NCBI RefSeq assembly: GCF_001971725.1
Contig: NZ_CP019388.1
Span: 1,860,001-1,924,000, forward strand
Length of the DNA stretch: 64,000 nucleotides
Source of the DNA: Winogradskyella sp. J14-2
GTDB taxonomy: Bacteria > Bacteroidota > Bacteroidia > Flavobacteriales > Flavobacteriaceae
Direction of reading: 5' to 3'
Made by a program: the position numbers and the translations under genes. Shown piece by piece: positions 17,436 to 26,922 of the stretch (positions are counted from its first letter, which is position 1; every line of letters starts with the position of its first letter). Under the pieces are notes generated by a model that made no database searches, was not told where the DNA came from, and saw nothing but the letters and a program-made list of their open reading frames with translations.

Positions 17436-20400
17436 ATGAAAAAAATTACCTTGATTCTTATCATGCTTGGATTTTGCATTGTTGCGAATGCACAATATGA
17501 TTTCAGTCCAATTGCAGGACCAACAAATGTGGCTCAAGGGTCACCTGTTACAATTAACCTTAACGATATAGCAAATTCAGCTGGTATTCCTGCCTCCTCT
17601 TCAGGAGCTTACGACTCCTTTACTCTTACCGTAGACTGGGTTGCTGGCGGTGGAGGTCCTTGGTCCTCAGAAGCAGACATTACCATTACTACAACCGCTG
17701 GTTCTGTAACTGTAGATCCACCCACTAATGGTGGTGCTAACAGTGGAGCCTCTGCAACACTAACATTTTCAGGCAACTTGGCCGGAGCTTATGACCCAAT
17801 TACGGATGGATATATAGACATTATATTAAATCAAAGTTTCGGTGGCTCAGATGCAGATTGGTCAAATATTGCGGTCACACTTTTTGAAGCACCAACGTGT
17901 ATCGATCCAACAGGGATGACTGCCAACGCAGTTACAGCGACTACTGCTACTCTAAATTGGACAGCTGGCCTATCAGAAACAAATTGGAATATTGAATATA
18001 ACAGTGGTGTAGATTTTACACCTGGAAACGGAGAGTCTGAGGTTTCTACTTCACCAACCGGTTCACCAAGTGCTTCACTAACAGGTTTAAATCCAGCTAC
18101 AGATTACTATGTATATTATCAAGCCAATTGTGGTCCTAGTGACCAAAGTCTTTGGGTTGGCCCTTTTATTTTTAGCACAGAATGCGTTACGTTTACAGCA
18201 CCATATACCGAGGGCTTCGAAAATAACGGTACAATTCCCCTTTGTTGGTCCATGGATGGTGGTGAAGATTGGTTCTTTAGCGACAATGCTGCAGGCACAC
18301 ACGTTGGAGATAATGGTACAATAACCGGTACGACTGCCACAAATGGATACTTTGCTTGGTGTGATGCCTCTGGCAATGAAGGAGTAAGAACTTTGACTTC
18401 CCCTCTAGTTGATGTAACTGGTCTGGCAACACCTGCCCTATCCTTTTATCTTATAAGTGACAACGAAGACAACGCCAATAGCAACTTAGATGTTGAGGTA
18501 TGGGATGGTTCAAATTGGAACAGCATGGCCACATACAATACAAATACGGGTGGTTGGACACTTACCGTTATAGACATTAGTACATTAACCATTACTGGTG
18601 ACGTACAAGCTAGATTTATATTTTCTGAGATTGTAACTGGTGATTTCTACGACGATATCGCAATAGACGATGTGACTTTCGATGAAGCACCAACTTGTTT
18701 CAACCCTACGTCCTTAAATGCTTCCGCAATTACAGCAAATAGCGCAGAACTGAGCTGGTCCCAAGACGGAAGTGTAACCTCTTGGAATATAGAAATAGTA
18801 ACTTCTGGTTCTAATCCTAGCGGAATACCTACTGATACTGGTGTTTCTAATCCTTATACCATCATGGGCTTAAATGCGGTAACAACATATGATTACTATG
18901 TGCAAGCCAACTGCGGAAGCGAGCTTAGTGGTTGGACTGGCCCATTTACCTTTGAAACCCTTTGCGATGTCTTCACGCCAGATTATCTAGAGCAATTTGA
19001 TACCATAATCCCAGCTTGTTGGGATGAAGCTGACAGTGGTGATGCCTCTACAGGACCTGGTGATTTTGGCGCTGGTGCATGGGGCGCTGATGGTTTCTTA
19101 AATAATGGCTTTACAGGCGCTTACAAAATAAACCTATGGGTGGCTTCAAAAAGCGATTGGATCATCTCCCCCCAGTTTGACCTAACGGGTGGCCCATTTC
19201 AGGTTGAATTCGATTTTGGTATTATGCAGTTCGGTAGCTCTACCAATGCGGGTACTCTAGGCTCTGACGATATTGTTCAACTGCTCATCACTAATGACAA
19301 TGGCGCCTCTTGGACACCACTACTAACCTACGACAGTACCTCTGTAGTACCTGCTACCGGTGAACACCCAGTGATTACCTTAGAGGCTTACGCCGGTCAA
19401 ACCGTACAGTTCGGTATCCTTGGCTCTGAAGGTACTGTAGACGACCCTGAAGATAACGATGTCTTTGTAGACAACTTCAGGGTAAGGGGTATTCCTACTT
19501 GTCCTGAACCAACCGATCTAACTTCTAACAACCTAAGTCTAACCGAAACTGAGGTTGGCTGGACTGAAACAGGAACTTCTACGGTATGGAATATAGAATA
19601 CGGCCCTGCAGGATTTACTCCAGGTACAGGTACATTAGTTAACGGTGTTACTACAAACCCCTTTGTACTAACAGGTTTAATTTCCGATACTGACTATGAA
19701 TTCTATGTGCAAGCGCAATGTGACCCAACAAACTTAAGCTCATTTGCAGGTCCTGGTTCCTTCTTTACTGGATATTGCCAATCTGAACCAACAAGTAATG
19801 ATGGTGATGGGGTTAATTATGTAACTATAGGTGTTGTTAACTTTCCTAGCTTAGGAGATGTTACTTATGAGGATCAGACTTCACCTGTAATTAATGCGTT
19901 TCAAGGTATAGAAACGAATGTAGAAATAGAATTTGGACATACCTTTACTTACGATACAAATATCTGGATAGATTTTAATGATAACCTAGTTTTTGAAGAT
20001 ACTGAACTTGTGTACCAAGGTGAGTCAACAGGCGGAAGTAATCCGCATATACTAGATGCTTCCTTTATAATGCCTGCTACTGCTAATCTTGGTCTGCATA
20101 GAATGCGTATTGGCTCTGCCGATGGTGGGCAAGCAACACCCAATCCATGCTATAGTGGTAGTTGGGGAGTAACACTAGACTTTACGGTAAATATTCAAGA
20201 GTTGTTATGTACCCTTCCTGAAGCTACATATACTACTGTCCCTGATTGTTTAGGCAACCAGTTCTTTATTGATGTTAATATCACAAACATGGGCGATGCA
20301 ACCTCCTTAGAAATTTCAAATAATTTTGACACTGGTACGGTACAGGCTTTAGCTACTGGTGTCTTTCAAGTTGGTCCTTTTCCTTTTGGTTCTGCTGCAA

Positions 20401-22943
20401 ATATTTTTGTGATGAATGAGCAAGATAATAACTGTACAATTAGTAGTGATACCTTTGAACTTTTAGCATGCCCACCTGACAATGACAATTGTACTGACGC
20501 AACAATCGCGTTGGTAAATACGGGTGGAGAGTGTACGGTTGTAACCACTGGTACTCTACTAGAAGCCACGCCTTCGAGTACTCCATCAGGATCTTGTTCA
20601 GGCAATCCCGACGATGATGTTTGGTTTCAATTTGTGGCAACTGATGACACCCATCTCATTTCATTAGAAAATATTATTGGGTCTTCCACCAACTTAGATC
20701 ATGGCCTCTATGAGGGATCTTGTGGCGCTTTAACAGAAATATACTGTTCTGCAGATGATGCTATAATAACACCTACTTTAACTGTCGGAAACACCTATTA
20801 TATAAGAGTTTTTTCAGCAGGATCAGGCAGTGAGGACACTGTATTTGACTTATGCATAAGACCGGGTCTTGATAATGTTGTTGTAGACCAAACAACTTAC
20901 ACTGTAGAGCAATTAGTACAAGATATTTTAATTGGTGGAGAATGTGCCCAAATATCCAATATTACATATTCAACAGGAACAGATTTTGGTGAAGAAAACG
21001 GAATAGGTTACTTCTCAATGCAAGGCGATGGTGTTGGTTTTCCTTTTGATGAAGGTATAATTCTTACAACTGGTGATGCAAACTTAGCTTCCGGTCCAAA
21101 TGTAAATGCTATGAGTGATGGATCTTCAGCTTGGCCAGGTGATACTGATTTAGAAAATGCCGTAGGGATTTCTACAACTAATAATGCCACCATAGTAGAA
21201 TTTGACTTTGTCCCCTTAGCACAAGAAATCAGTTTTGATTTCTTAATGGCTTCCGAAGAATACAATGGAAATACAGGAGGCACTTTTGAGTGTACGTTTT
21301 CTGATGCATTTGCATTTCTTTTAACAGACTCTAATGGTGTAACCACCAATCTAGCTGTATTACCTAATACAACCACTCCTATTTTGGTTACTAATATCCA
21401 CTTAGCAAACCCTGGCTGTGATGCAGAAAATGAAGAGTATTTTGGTGGATATATTCCAGATAACTTACCTCCTATTTCTTTTGATGGTAGAACAACCGTA
21501 TTTACGGCACAATCTTCTGTAAATGTTGGTGAAACATACCACATTAAATTAGTAATTGCGGATCAGAGCGATTCAGCTTTTGATTCTGGTGTTTTCTTAA
21601 AAGCAGGGAGTTTTGATCTTGGAGAGCTAGACTTAGGTGAAGATATTACGATTGCTTCTGGAGATGCAGCTTGTTTAGGAGACCCGGTTGTTTTAGATAC
21701 AGGTGCACCTAACCTCAATCATTTTTGGTTTAAGAATGGTATCGTTATCGACGGGGAAAACTCTTCCACTTTAACGGTTACAGAGCCAGATTTATACACG
21801 GCACAAGTAATATTTTCAAGTCAGTGTTTCCTTGTAGATGAAATACTTGTTGAATTTCTTGAACCTCCTTTACTTAATGAAGATCCGTCAGACTTAGAAA
21901 GTTGTTCTGCAACGGAAGAAGCACCTTTTTTCCTCAGTGAGAATGATGCAATAGTATTAGGTAACTTAGATCCCGATAACCACTCTATATCATACCATTT
22001 ATCTGAAAACGAAGCAGATACCAATACTAACCCCATTACAGAAGATCCGTATATTAATACTTCTAACCCACAGACAGTTTTTGTTAGAATTGAAGATAAT
22101 ACAACCGGATGTCATAATGTAGCTTCATTTGACTTAATTGTCACAGGACCCACTCACACTGCAGATAGTATAGATTATACCGAGTGTGGTAATGGTGTTG
22201 AAGCTCAGTTTGACCTTGCATCTCATGCTTTTGATATATTGAATGGTCAAGATGCTTCCCAATTTGTTGTCACTTATCATTCCTCTGAGACCGATGCTGA
22301 AAACGGTGAAAACACATTACCTGATTTTTACACGAGCTCAGGTGAAACAGTATTTGTTCGTGTTGAATCCGTAAATTATGAAGGCTGCTACGTTACAAAT
22401 AGCTTTGAACTTATTGTTGGTACGCTTCCCCAAGCAACATTTGATCCTCAGTTTGAATATGAAGTTTGTCCTAATGCTACCGTACCAGTTACCATAGGCA
22501 TTATCCCAGACAACTTCACTACTGCTGATGTTTCTGTTACTTGGTTATTAGATGATGTGGTGATAGCAGGAGCTAGTGGCTTAACCTTAGAGACCGTTTT
22601 AGTTTCGGGAGATTATTCCGCCGAAATTACGTTCAATGCCACTGGTTGTACTAACACCGTAACCACTTTTGTAGAAGAATTAGAATCCTGTATATTCCCA
22701 GAGGGTATATCACCAAATAACGACGACCTTAATGACAGCTTTGACTTAAGTAGTTTTAACGTTGTCAGGCTAGAGATCTTCAACAGAAATGGTACCCTTG
22801 TGTATTCTAAAACCAACTACGTCGACGAATGGGAAGGCCAGACCAACGACGGCGAAGAGCTTCCAGTGGGCACCTACTTCTACACCGTCGTGTACGAAGG
22901 CGGATCCAAATCGAAAACAGGATGGGTATACATCAACAAATAA
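17436..22943 (+). CDS. Giant T9SS type B adhesin 2 with choice-of-anchor L domain
   Basis: A 1835-aa secreted multidomain protein. Rough order: signal peptide 1-19; beta-sandwich region 20-155; fibronectin III 155-250; MAM/jelly-roll-like 250-418; fibronectin III 420-510; module B (jelly-roll, fibronectin III, GEVED start) 510-790; GEVED to about 920; PPC-like domain 1012-1140; choice-of-anchor L-type domain about 1148-1400 (EGIILTTGD, DFLMASEEYN, FSDAFAFLL); Ig-like region; two repeats of the SYHLSENEAD type; and a C-terminal T9SS type B sorting domain whose DNA is the same as in adhesin 1. It differs from adhesin 1 mainly in the N-terminal 500 residues and in carrying the anchor L domain. 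PorP/SprF and OmpA partners follow. The ligand is unknown. Confidence 0.92.
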   Translation: MKKITLILIMLGFCIVANAQYDFSPIAGPTNVAQGSPVTINLNDIANSAGIPASSSGAYDSFTLTVDWVAGGGGPWSSEADITITTTAGSVTVDPPTNGGANSGASATLTFSGNLAGAYDPITDGYIDIILNQSFGGSDADWSNIAVTLFEAPTCIDPTGMTANAVTATTATLNWTAGLSETNWNIEYNSGVDFTPGNGESEVSTSPTGSPSASLTGLNPATDYYVYYQANCGPSDQSLWVGPFIFSTECVTFTAPYTEGFENNGTIPLCWSMDGGEDWFFSDNAAGTHVGDNGTITGTTATNGYFAWCDASGNEGVRTLTSPLVDVTGLATPALSFYLISDNEDNANSNLDVEVWDGSNWNSMATYNTNTGGWTLTVIDISTLTITGDVQARFIFSEIVTGDFYDDIAIDDVTFDEAPTCFNPTSLNASAITANSAELSWSQDGSVTSWNIEIVTSGSNPSGIPTDTGVSNPYTIMGLNAVTTYDYYVQANCGSELSGWTGPFTFETLCDVFTPDYLEQFDTIIPACWDEADSGDASTGPGDFGAGAWGADGFLNNGFTGAYKINLWVASKSDWIISPQFDLTGGPFQVEFDFGIMQFGSSTNAGTLGSDDIVQLLITNDNGASWTPLLTYDSTSVVPATGEHPVITLEAYAGQTVQFGILGSEGTVDDPEDNDVFVDNFRVRGIPTCPEPTDLTSNNLSLTETEVGWTETGTSTVWNIEYGPAGFTPGTGTLVNGVTTNPFVLTGLISDTDYEFYVQAQCDPTNLSSFAGPGSFFTGYCQSEPTSNDGDGVNYVTIGVVNFPSLGDVTYEDQTSPVINAFQGIETNVEIEFGHTFTYDTNIWIDFNDNLVFEDTELVYQGESTGGSNPHILDASFIMPATANLGLHRMRIGSADGGQATPNPCYSGSWGVTLDFTVNIQELLCTLPEATYTTVPDCLGNQFFIDVNITNMGDATSLEISNNFDTGTVQALATGVFQVGPFPFGSAANIFVMNEQDNNCTISSDTFELLACPPDNDNCTDATIALVNTGGECTVVTTGTLLEATPSSTPSGSCSGNPDDDVWFQFVATDDTHLISLENIIGSSTNLDHGLYEGSCGALTEIYCSADDAIITPTLTVGNTYYIRVFSAGSGSEDTVFDLCIRPGLDNVVVDQTTYTVEQLVQDILIGGECAQISNITYSTGTDFGEENGIGYFSMQGDGVGFPFDEGIILTTGDANLASGPNVNAMSDGSSAWPGDTDLENAVGISTTNNATIVEFDFVPLAQEISFDFLMASEEYNGNTGGTFECTFSDAFAFLLTDSNGVTTNLAVLPNTTTPILVTNIHLANPGCDAENEEYFGGYIPDNLPPISFDGRTTVFTAQSSVNVGETYHIKLVIADQSDSAFDSGVFLKAGSFDLGELDLGEDITIASGDAACLGDPVVLDTGAPNLNHFWFKNGIVIDGENSSTLTVTEPDLYTAQVIFSSQCFLVDEILVEFLEPPLLNEDPSDLESCSATEEAPFFLSENDAIVLGNLDPDNHSISYHLSENEADTNTNPITEDPYINTSNPQTVFVRIEDNTTGCHNVASFDLIVTGPTHTADSIDYTECGNGVEAQFDLASHAFDILNGQDASQFVVTYHSSETDAENGENTLPDFYTSSGETVFVRVESVNYEGCYVTNSFELIVGTLPQATFDPQFEYEVCPNATVPVTIGIIPDNFTTADVSVTWLLDDVVIAGASGLTLETVLVSGDYSAEITFNATGCTNTVTTFVEELESCIFPEGISPNNDDLNDSFDLSSFNVVRLEIFNRNGTLVYSKTNYVDEWEGQTNDGEELPVGTYFYTVVYEGGSKSKTGWVYINK
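18962..19804 (+). repeat. Near-identical 843-bp module B, copy 2
   Basis: Counterpart of 10246-11088, offset 8716 bp, five mismatches by eye. Upstream DNA is unrelated. Downstream DNA (the rest of GEVED and the PPC-like domain) is homologous but strongly diverged. Confidence 0.93.
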
Positions 22944-22974
22944 CAATCGACTAACTGAATCAACTTAAACCATA

Positions 22975-23886
22975 ATGAAAAAACTCACGATAATAGCGGT
23001 TCTGCTCATCGCACTACAAATGTACGGGCAACAAGACCCTCAGTACACGCAGTACATGTACAACATGAACATCATGAACCCTGCCTATGCTGGTTCTAGA
23101 GAAAACCTCTCTTTCGGATTATTATACAGAAACCAATGGTCTAAAATCGATGGCGGACCCGAAACCGGAACCTTCTTCGGCCACGCGCCAATTGGAAACA
23201 ATCTAGGTATGGGCGTATCATTGATCGCAGATCAAATAGGCCCTGTTAAAGAAACCAATGCCTATATCGATGTATCTTATACCCTAAAATTGGGTGGTGA
23301 ACACCGCTTGGCGTTCGGTGTTAAAGCCGGTGCTACGTTTCACGACATCAACCTTACAAGTGGCAACGTAGATGTTATCGACCAAGGTGACCCCTTTTTT
23401 GGAATAGGTATCAACGAAACCACACCAAACATCGGTGCTGGGCTCTTTTACTATACAAACAAGTATTACTTGTCCTTATCGGTACCCAACATGCTCGCGT
23501 CGGTTCACTTAGATTCTAACGGAAACAAAATAGGTTCTGAAACACAGCACTATTTCCTAACCGGTGGCTATGTCTTTGACCTGTCACCAAATACGGAACT
23601 AAAGCCATCTTTTATGGTAAAGTCCGCATTTGATGCACCAACGTCTTTTGATGTAAACCTCAACGCTAGGTTCTTCAAAAAATTTGAAATCGGCGCCTCT
23701 TACAGATTGGATGACTCATTCTCTGGGCTGGTTAACTTTGCCCTGTCTCCATCCCTAAGAGTTGGGTATGCCTATGATGCCGTCTCTTCAGATATCAAAG
23801 CCTTCGCACCAGCATCGCACGAGGTCATGCTGCTGTTCGACCTTAATTTCCCGAAACGCGTCTCTCGTTCACCTAGATACTTTTAA
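22975..23886 (+). CDS. PorP/SprF family T9SS membrane protein, copy 2
   Basis: A 303-aa outer membrane barrel protein, identical in sequence to the protein encoded at 14304. The coding DNA differs at one silent position that I could find (a GCA/GCG alanine codon near 23498). Family features are the signal peptide ending MYGQ, QDPQYTQYMYN and NPAYAGSR. It follows adhesin 2 by 31 nt and presumably serves its secretion or anchoring. Since the adhesin sorting domains are also identical, either PorP copy should be able to serve either adhesin. Confidence 0.93.
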   Translation: MKKLTIIAVLLIALQMYGQQDPQYTQYMYNMNIMNPAYAGSRENLSFGLLYRNQWSKIDGGPETGTFFGHAPIGNNLGMGVSLIADQIGPVKETNAYIDVSYTLKLGGEHRLAFGVKAGATFHDINLTSGNVDVIDQGDPFFGIGINETTPNIGAGLFYYTNKYYLSLSVPNMLASVHLDSNGNKIGSETQHYFLTGGYVFDLSPNTELKPSFMVKSAFDAPTSFDVNLNARFFKKFEIGASYRLDDSFSGLVNFALSPSLRVGYAYDAVSSDIKAFAPASHEVMLLFDLNFPKRVSRSPRYF

Positions 23887-23905
23887 CCGGTTAAGCTAAA
23901 CTATT

Positions 23906-25819
23906 ATGAAAAACTTAAAAATACTTTTATTTATAACGTTGATGAGTGGTATATGCTTAACCGCTCAAAACAAGAACACTAAAAAAGCGGACAAAGAATT
24001 TGCCAGATTCGAATACGTAGATGCCGCCCAAAGCTACAAGAAACTAATTGACAAAGGTGAAGGCTCTGCATACGTTTATGGCCAATTGGCAGAATGTTAC
24101 TACAACATCTTCGATACCGTTGAAGCAGAAAAATGGTACGCCAAAGCTTTAGAAAGCAGTGACAATCCCGAGATGATCTATAAATATTCTGAAATGCTTA
24201 AGGCCAACGGAAAGTATGAAGAGTCTAATAAGCAAATGGAAAAATTTGCTTCTATGCGTCCATCCGATAACAGGGCAACTGCTTTTAGAAAAAACCCTAA
24301 CTATTTACCTAAGATTTTAGAGCAAGGCAAAAAATTTAATGTTCAGGATGCTGGGTTCAATACCGCTCAATCTGATTTTGGTGGTATTGAAAACGATGGT
24401 AAACTTTATATTACATCTGCAAGAAATGACAACCGTAAAACTTACGGTTGGAACGAAGAACCATTCTTAGATATTTATACACTGACTAAAAACTCGGATG
24501 GTTCTTATGGTACAGCAACCTTAATGAACGATAAAATCAATACCAAGTACCACGAGGGGCTGGTATCTTTTACTCCAGATGGTAAAACAATGTATTTTTC
24601 TAGAGAAAGTTACTTTGAAAAAGATTTTCAAAAAGATTCTTTAAGCAAAGTTCGTTATAGCCAGTTATATTTATTTAAAGCTACTAAGTTGGGAAGTGAT
24701 TGGGATTCGGTTGAAAGCTTAGATATAAATAGCGAAAATTATTCTGTTAAAAATCCTTCTGTAAGTGCAGATGGCTCTACCTTATATTTTTCATCGAATA
24801 TGCCTGGTGGTTATGGTAACTTTGACCTTTATAAAGCACCAATCAATGAAGATGGTACTTTGGGCGAGCCTGAAAACCTAGGGCAAAAAGTTAATACTGA
24901 AGGCCAAGAAATGTTCCCTTACATAAGTAGTAACAATACGCTTTATTTCTCATCTAACGGTCATTTAGGACTAGGTGGTATGGATGTGTTCTATACTAAA
25001 GTGATAGATGGTAAAATGGCACCTGTAAGAAATATTGGTATTCCTATTAACAGTAATGGTGATGACTTTGCCTTCATCATTAACGAAGAAACAGAAGAAG
25101 GTTTTGTATCTTCTAACAGAGAGGGCGGACAAGGAAGTGATGACGTTTACGCCTTTAAAAAATTGCAACCACTTTGTGATGTTTTAATTACCGCAACTGT
25201 CTTGGATGATAAAACAAGAACACCTGTAAATGGTGCTTCTGTTTCCTTATACGATGCTGATGGAAATAAAGTCGTTACCAAAACTACAAACAACGAAGGT
25301 GTGGCAGAATTTATAGTTGAGTGTGAACAAGACACGGAACTCGAAGTTGTAATGGAAGACTTTGAAAGCAAAAAAGTACCCGTGAAAGGAACAAGTGAAG
25401 AAGAATTAGCAGTTCAGATTTCTTTAGACCCAATAGAGAAAATCATGACTCCCGAAGAGATCGTACTAAACCCTATTTATTTTGATTTTGATAAATCTAA
25501 CATCACGGCACAGGCTGCTTTTGAACTCGACAAATTAGTACAGATCATGAATAAATACCCTGATTTGGTAATTAATGCCACATCGCATACAGATAGTAGA
25601 GGATCTGATTCATACAACCAGAGACTATCTCAGCGCAGAGCTAAGAGCACTCAACAATACGTTATCTCTAAAGGTATCGACGCCTCGCGCATATCCGCAG
25701 AAGGTAAGGGTGAAAATGAACCTAAGATTAATTGTGGCTCTAACTGCACCGATGAACAACATGCTCAAAACAGACGTTCTGAGTTTAAAATTGTGAGTGG
25801 AGGACCTCAAGCACAATAG
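23906..25819 (+). CDS. OmpA family protein with TPR and PD40 repeats (PorE-like), copy 2
   Basis: A 637-aa protein that is the same as the copy at 15235 except for the final residue (Gln instead of Lys). It has the same order of signal peptide, TPR, PD40 propeller, carboxypeptidase-regulatory-like and OmpA domains. About 12 nucleotide differences from copy 1 lie in this gene, against one in porP, so the pair has started to drift here or has been converted unevenly. Its likely role is a peptidoglycan-linked lid or anchor for the adjacent PorP barrel and adhesin. Confidence 0.92.
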   Translation: MKNLKILLFITLMSGICLTAQNKNTKKADKEFARFEYVDAAQSYKKLIDKGEGSAYVYGQLAECYYNIFDTVEAEKWYAKALESSDNPEMIYKYSEMLKANGKYEESNKQMEKFASMRPSDNRATAFRKNPNYLPKILEQGKKFNVQDAGFNTAQSDFGGIENDGKLYITSARNDNRKTYGWNEEPFLDIYTLTKNSDGSYGTATLMNDKINTKYHEGLVSFTPDGKTMYFSRESYFEKDFQKDSLSKVRYSQLYLFKATKLGSDWDSVESLDINSENYSVKNPSVSADGSTLYFSSNMPGGYGNFDLYKAPINEDGTLGEPENLGQKVNTEGQEMFPYISSNNTLYFSSNGHLGLGGMDVFYTKVIDGKMAPVRNIGIPINSNGDDFAFIINEETEEGFVSSNREGGQGSDDVYAFKKLQPLCDVLITATVLDDKTRTPVNGASVSLYDADGNKVVTKTTNNEGVAEFIVECEQDTELEVVMEDFESKKVPVKGTSEEELAVQISLDPIEKIMTPEEIVLNPIYFDFDKSNITAQAAFELDKLVQIMNKYPDLVINATSHTDSRGSDSYNQRLSQRRAKSTQQYVISKGIDASRISAEGKGENEPKINCGSNCTDEQHAQNRRSEFKIVSGGPQAQ

Positions 25820-25846
25820 TAAATTCAATAATATAAATAAAGTATA

Positions 25847-25874
25847 AACGCTCTGAGAAATCAGAGCGTTTTTT
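25847..25874 (+). terminator. Terminator of adhesin cassette 2
   Basis: Same 10-bp stem, GAAA loop and T tract as at 17176-17203. The following minus-strand gene ends 3 bp after it. The A tract on the left arm is short, so it is mainly a plus-strand terminator. Confidence 0.88.
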
Positions 25875-25876
25875 AG

Positions 25877-26419
25877 TTATCGCAATGAAAAACCTCTAGC
25901 TGCCCACCAAGGATGGACTTCTATAACCAAGCGTCCTGCTTTTACCATTGGGTCGGCATTGGCTAAACTATCTGCCATTTTTAATGTTGGTACATTGTAG
26001 ATTGTAATTCCTCTTATTTCTCCATCATCTCCAAAAGGACCTGAAATATCTGCGTATCCTAATTCGTACATTTTTCCTAAATGTGCCAAATGTTCACTTT
26101 GTAATTGGTTGGCCTCTTCTTCATTTTGGTTTCTAATTGGCCCGCTTTTTAAAAAAGCAATAAAATACTGCTGCATTAAAGTTGTATCCTTGGTCTTTTC
26201 ATCTACATAATCAAAAACCTCGTAACCCTTGCTTATAAGTTCTGCCTTTAGCTCTGCAACTGATTTTCCTGATTCCTCTTTCAAAGGCTTTGACTCTTCA
26301 TTTGGCTCCTCAACAATCTCTTGTTCTATAACTGTATCCTTTACTTTACTAGACTCGTTATTATTTTTACATGATGTCAAAAAGCAAATTAACATCACTG
26401 TTAATAATAGATTCTTCAT
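25877..26419 (-). CDS. Lipoprotein with a YciI-like domain
   Basis: A 180-aa predicted lipoprotein: hydrophobic signal with lipobox LTSC (cysteine near residue 17), an acidic Glu/Lys-rich linker to about residue 60, and a C-terminal YCII-related domain (about 80-180) with the HLAHLGKMYELG segment and GPFGDDGEIRGI. YciI-like domains have a ferredoxin-like fold, and their activity is mostly unknown. A lipid-anchored form is unusual compared with the common short cytoplasmic YciI proteins. Its ATG overlaps the stop of the upstream CYTH gene by 4 nt (26416-26419), so they are translationally coupled. Confidence 0.8.
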   Translation of the reverse strand: MKNLLLTVMLICFLTSCKNNNESSKVKDTVIEQEIVEEPNEESKPLKEESGKSVAELKAELISKGYEVFDYVDEKTKDTTLMQQYFIAFLKSGPIRNQNEEEANQLQSEHLAHLGKMYELGYADISGPFGDDGEIRGITIYNVPTLKMADSLANADPMVKAGRLVIEVHPWWAARGFSLR

Positions 26420-26892
26420 TTATTCCAGTTTTTAAATGGTTGTTTACTTAATTGTGAATTGTAGTATCGTATATCGCCTGTGACTTCTTTACCTAACCAA
26501 TTTGGTTTGTTAAAACCTTCATTTGTGGATTGTAATTCTATCTCGGCAATAACTAAACCTTTATTATCACCAAAAAACTCATCTATTTCAAAAGTATGAC
26601 AACCAGAATTTACTTCGTATCTCTTTTTTTCAATTACACCTTCTTCACAAAGCAAAAATAGCTGTTCTGCCTCTTGCTTGGTAATTTCAGTTTCCCACTC
26701 AAAACGAACCAACCCATCGCCTGAGGATTTTCCTTTTACAGTTAAATATCCGTTATTTTCTTTTAATCTAACTCTAACTGTCCGCTCTTTATGGCTATTT
26801 AAAAATCCTTGTTTTATACTATAACTTTTAATGGCTTCTTTTTTAAAATCATTAGAAGTTACTAAAAATTTACGCTCTATTTCTACAGTCAT
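26416..26892 (-). CDS. CYTH domain protein (inorganic triphosphatase-like)
   Basis: A 158-aa single-domain CYTH protein. The EIERKFLV start carries the ExExK signature, followed by the basic strands TVRVRLKENNGYLTVKG and the acidic strands FEWETEI, FEIDEFFG and AEIELQS that form the triphosphate tunnel. Bacterial members hydrolyse inorganic triphosphate or related triphosphates with a divalent metal. It is divergent from dinB with 30 bp between the start codons and is coupled to the lipoprotein gene downstream. Confidence 0.9.
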   Translation of the reverse strand: MTVEIERKFLVTSNDFKKEAIKSYSIKQGFLNSHKERTVRVRLKENNGYLTVKGKSSGDGLVRFEWETEITKQEAEQLFLLCEEGVIEKKRYEVNSGCHTFEIDEFFGDNKGLVIAEIELQSTNEGFNKPNWLGKEVTGDIRYYNSQLSKQPFKNWNK

Positions 26893-26922
26893 TAAACGGT
26901 ATTTAATGTCTAAATTTACACT

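Larger units (their letters stand above)
22426..25880 (+). repeat. Near-identical 3455-bp direct repeat A, copy 2
   Basis: Counterpart of 13755-17209 at offset 8671 bp. The right end lies 3-4 bp inside the minus-strand lipoprotein gene, so the stop codon of that gene (25877-25879) belongs to the repeat. This suggests that cassette 2 keeps the original right junction and that copy 1 was derived from it. Confidence 0.95.

Noticed and set aside
21008..21544. 178-aa minus-strand ORF inside adhesin 2
   Set aside because: It is a shadow frame opposite the choice-of-anchor L domain, with no family-like motifs or promoter; similar antisense ORFs in adhesin 1 (for example 9121-9492) were dropped for the same reason.
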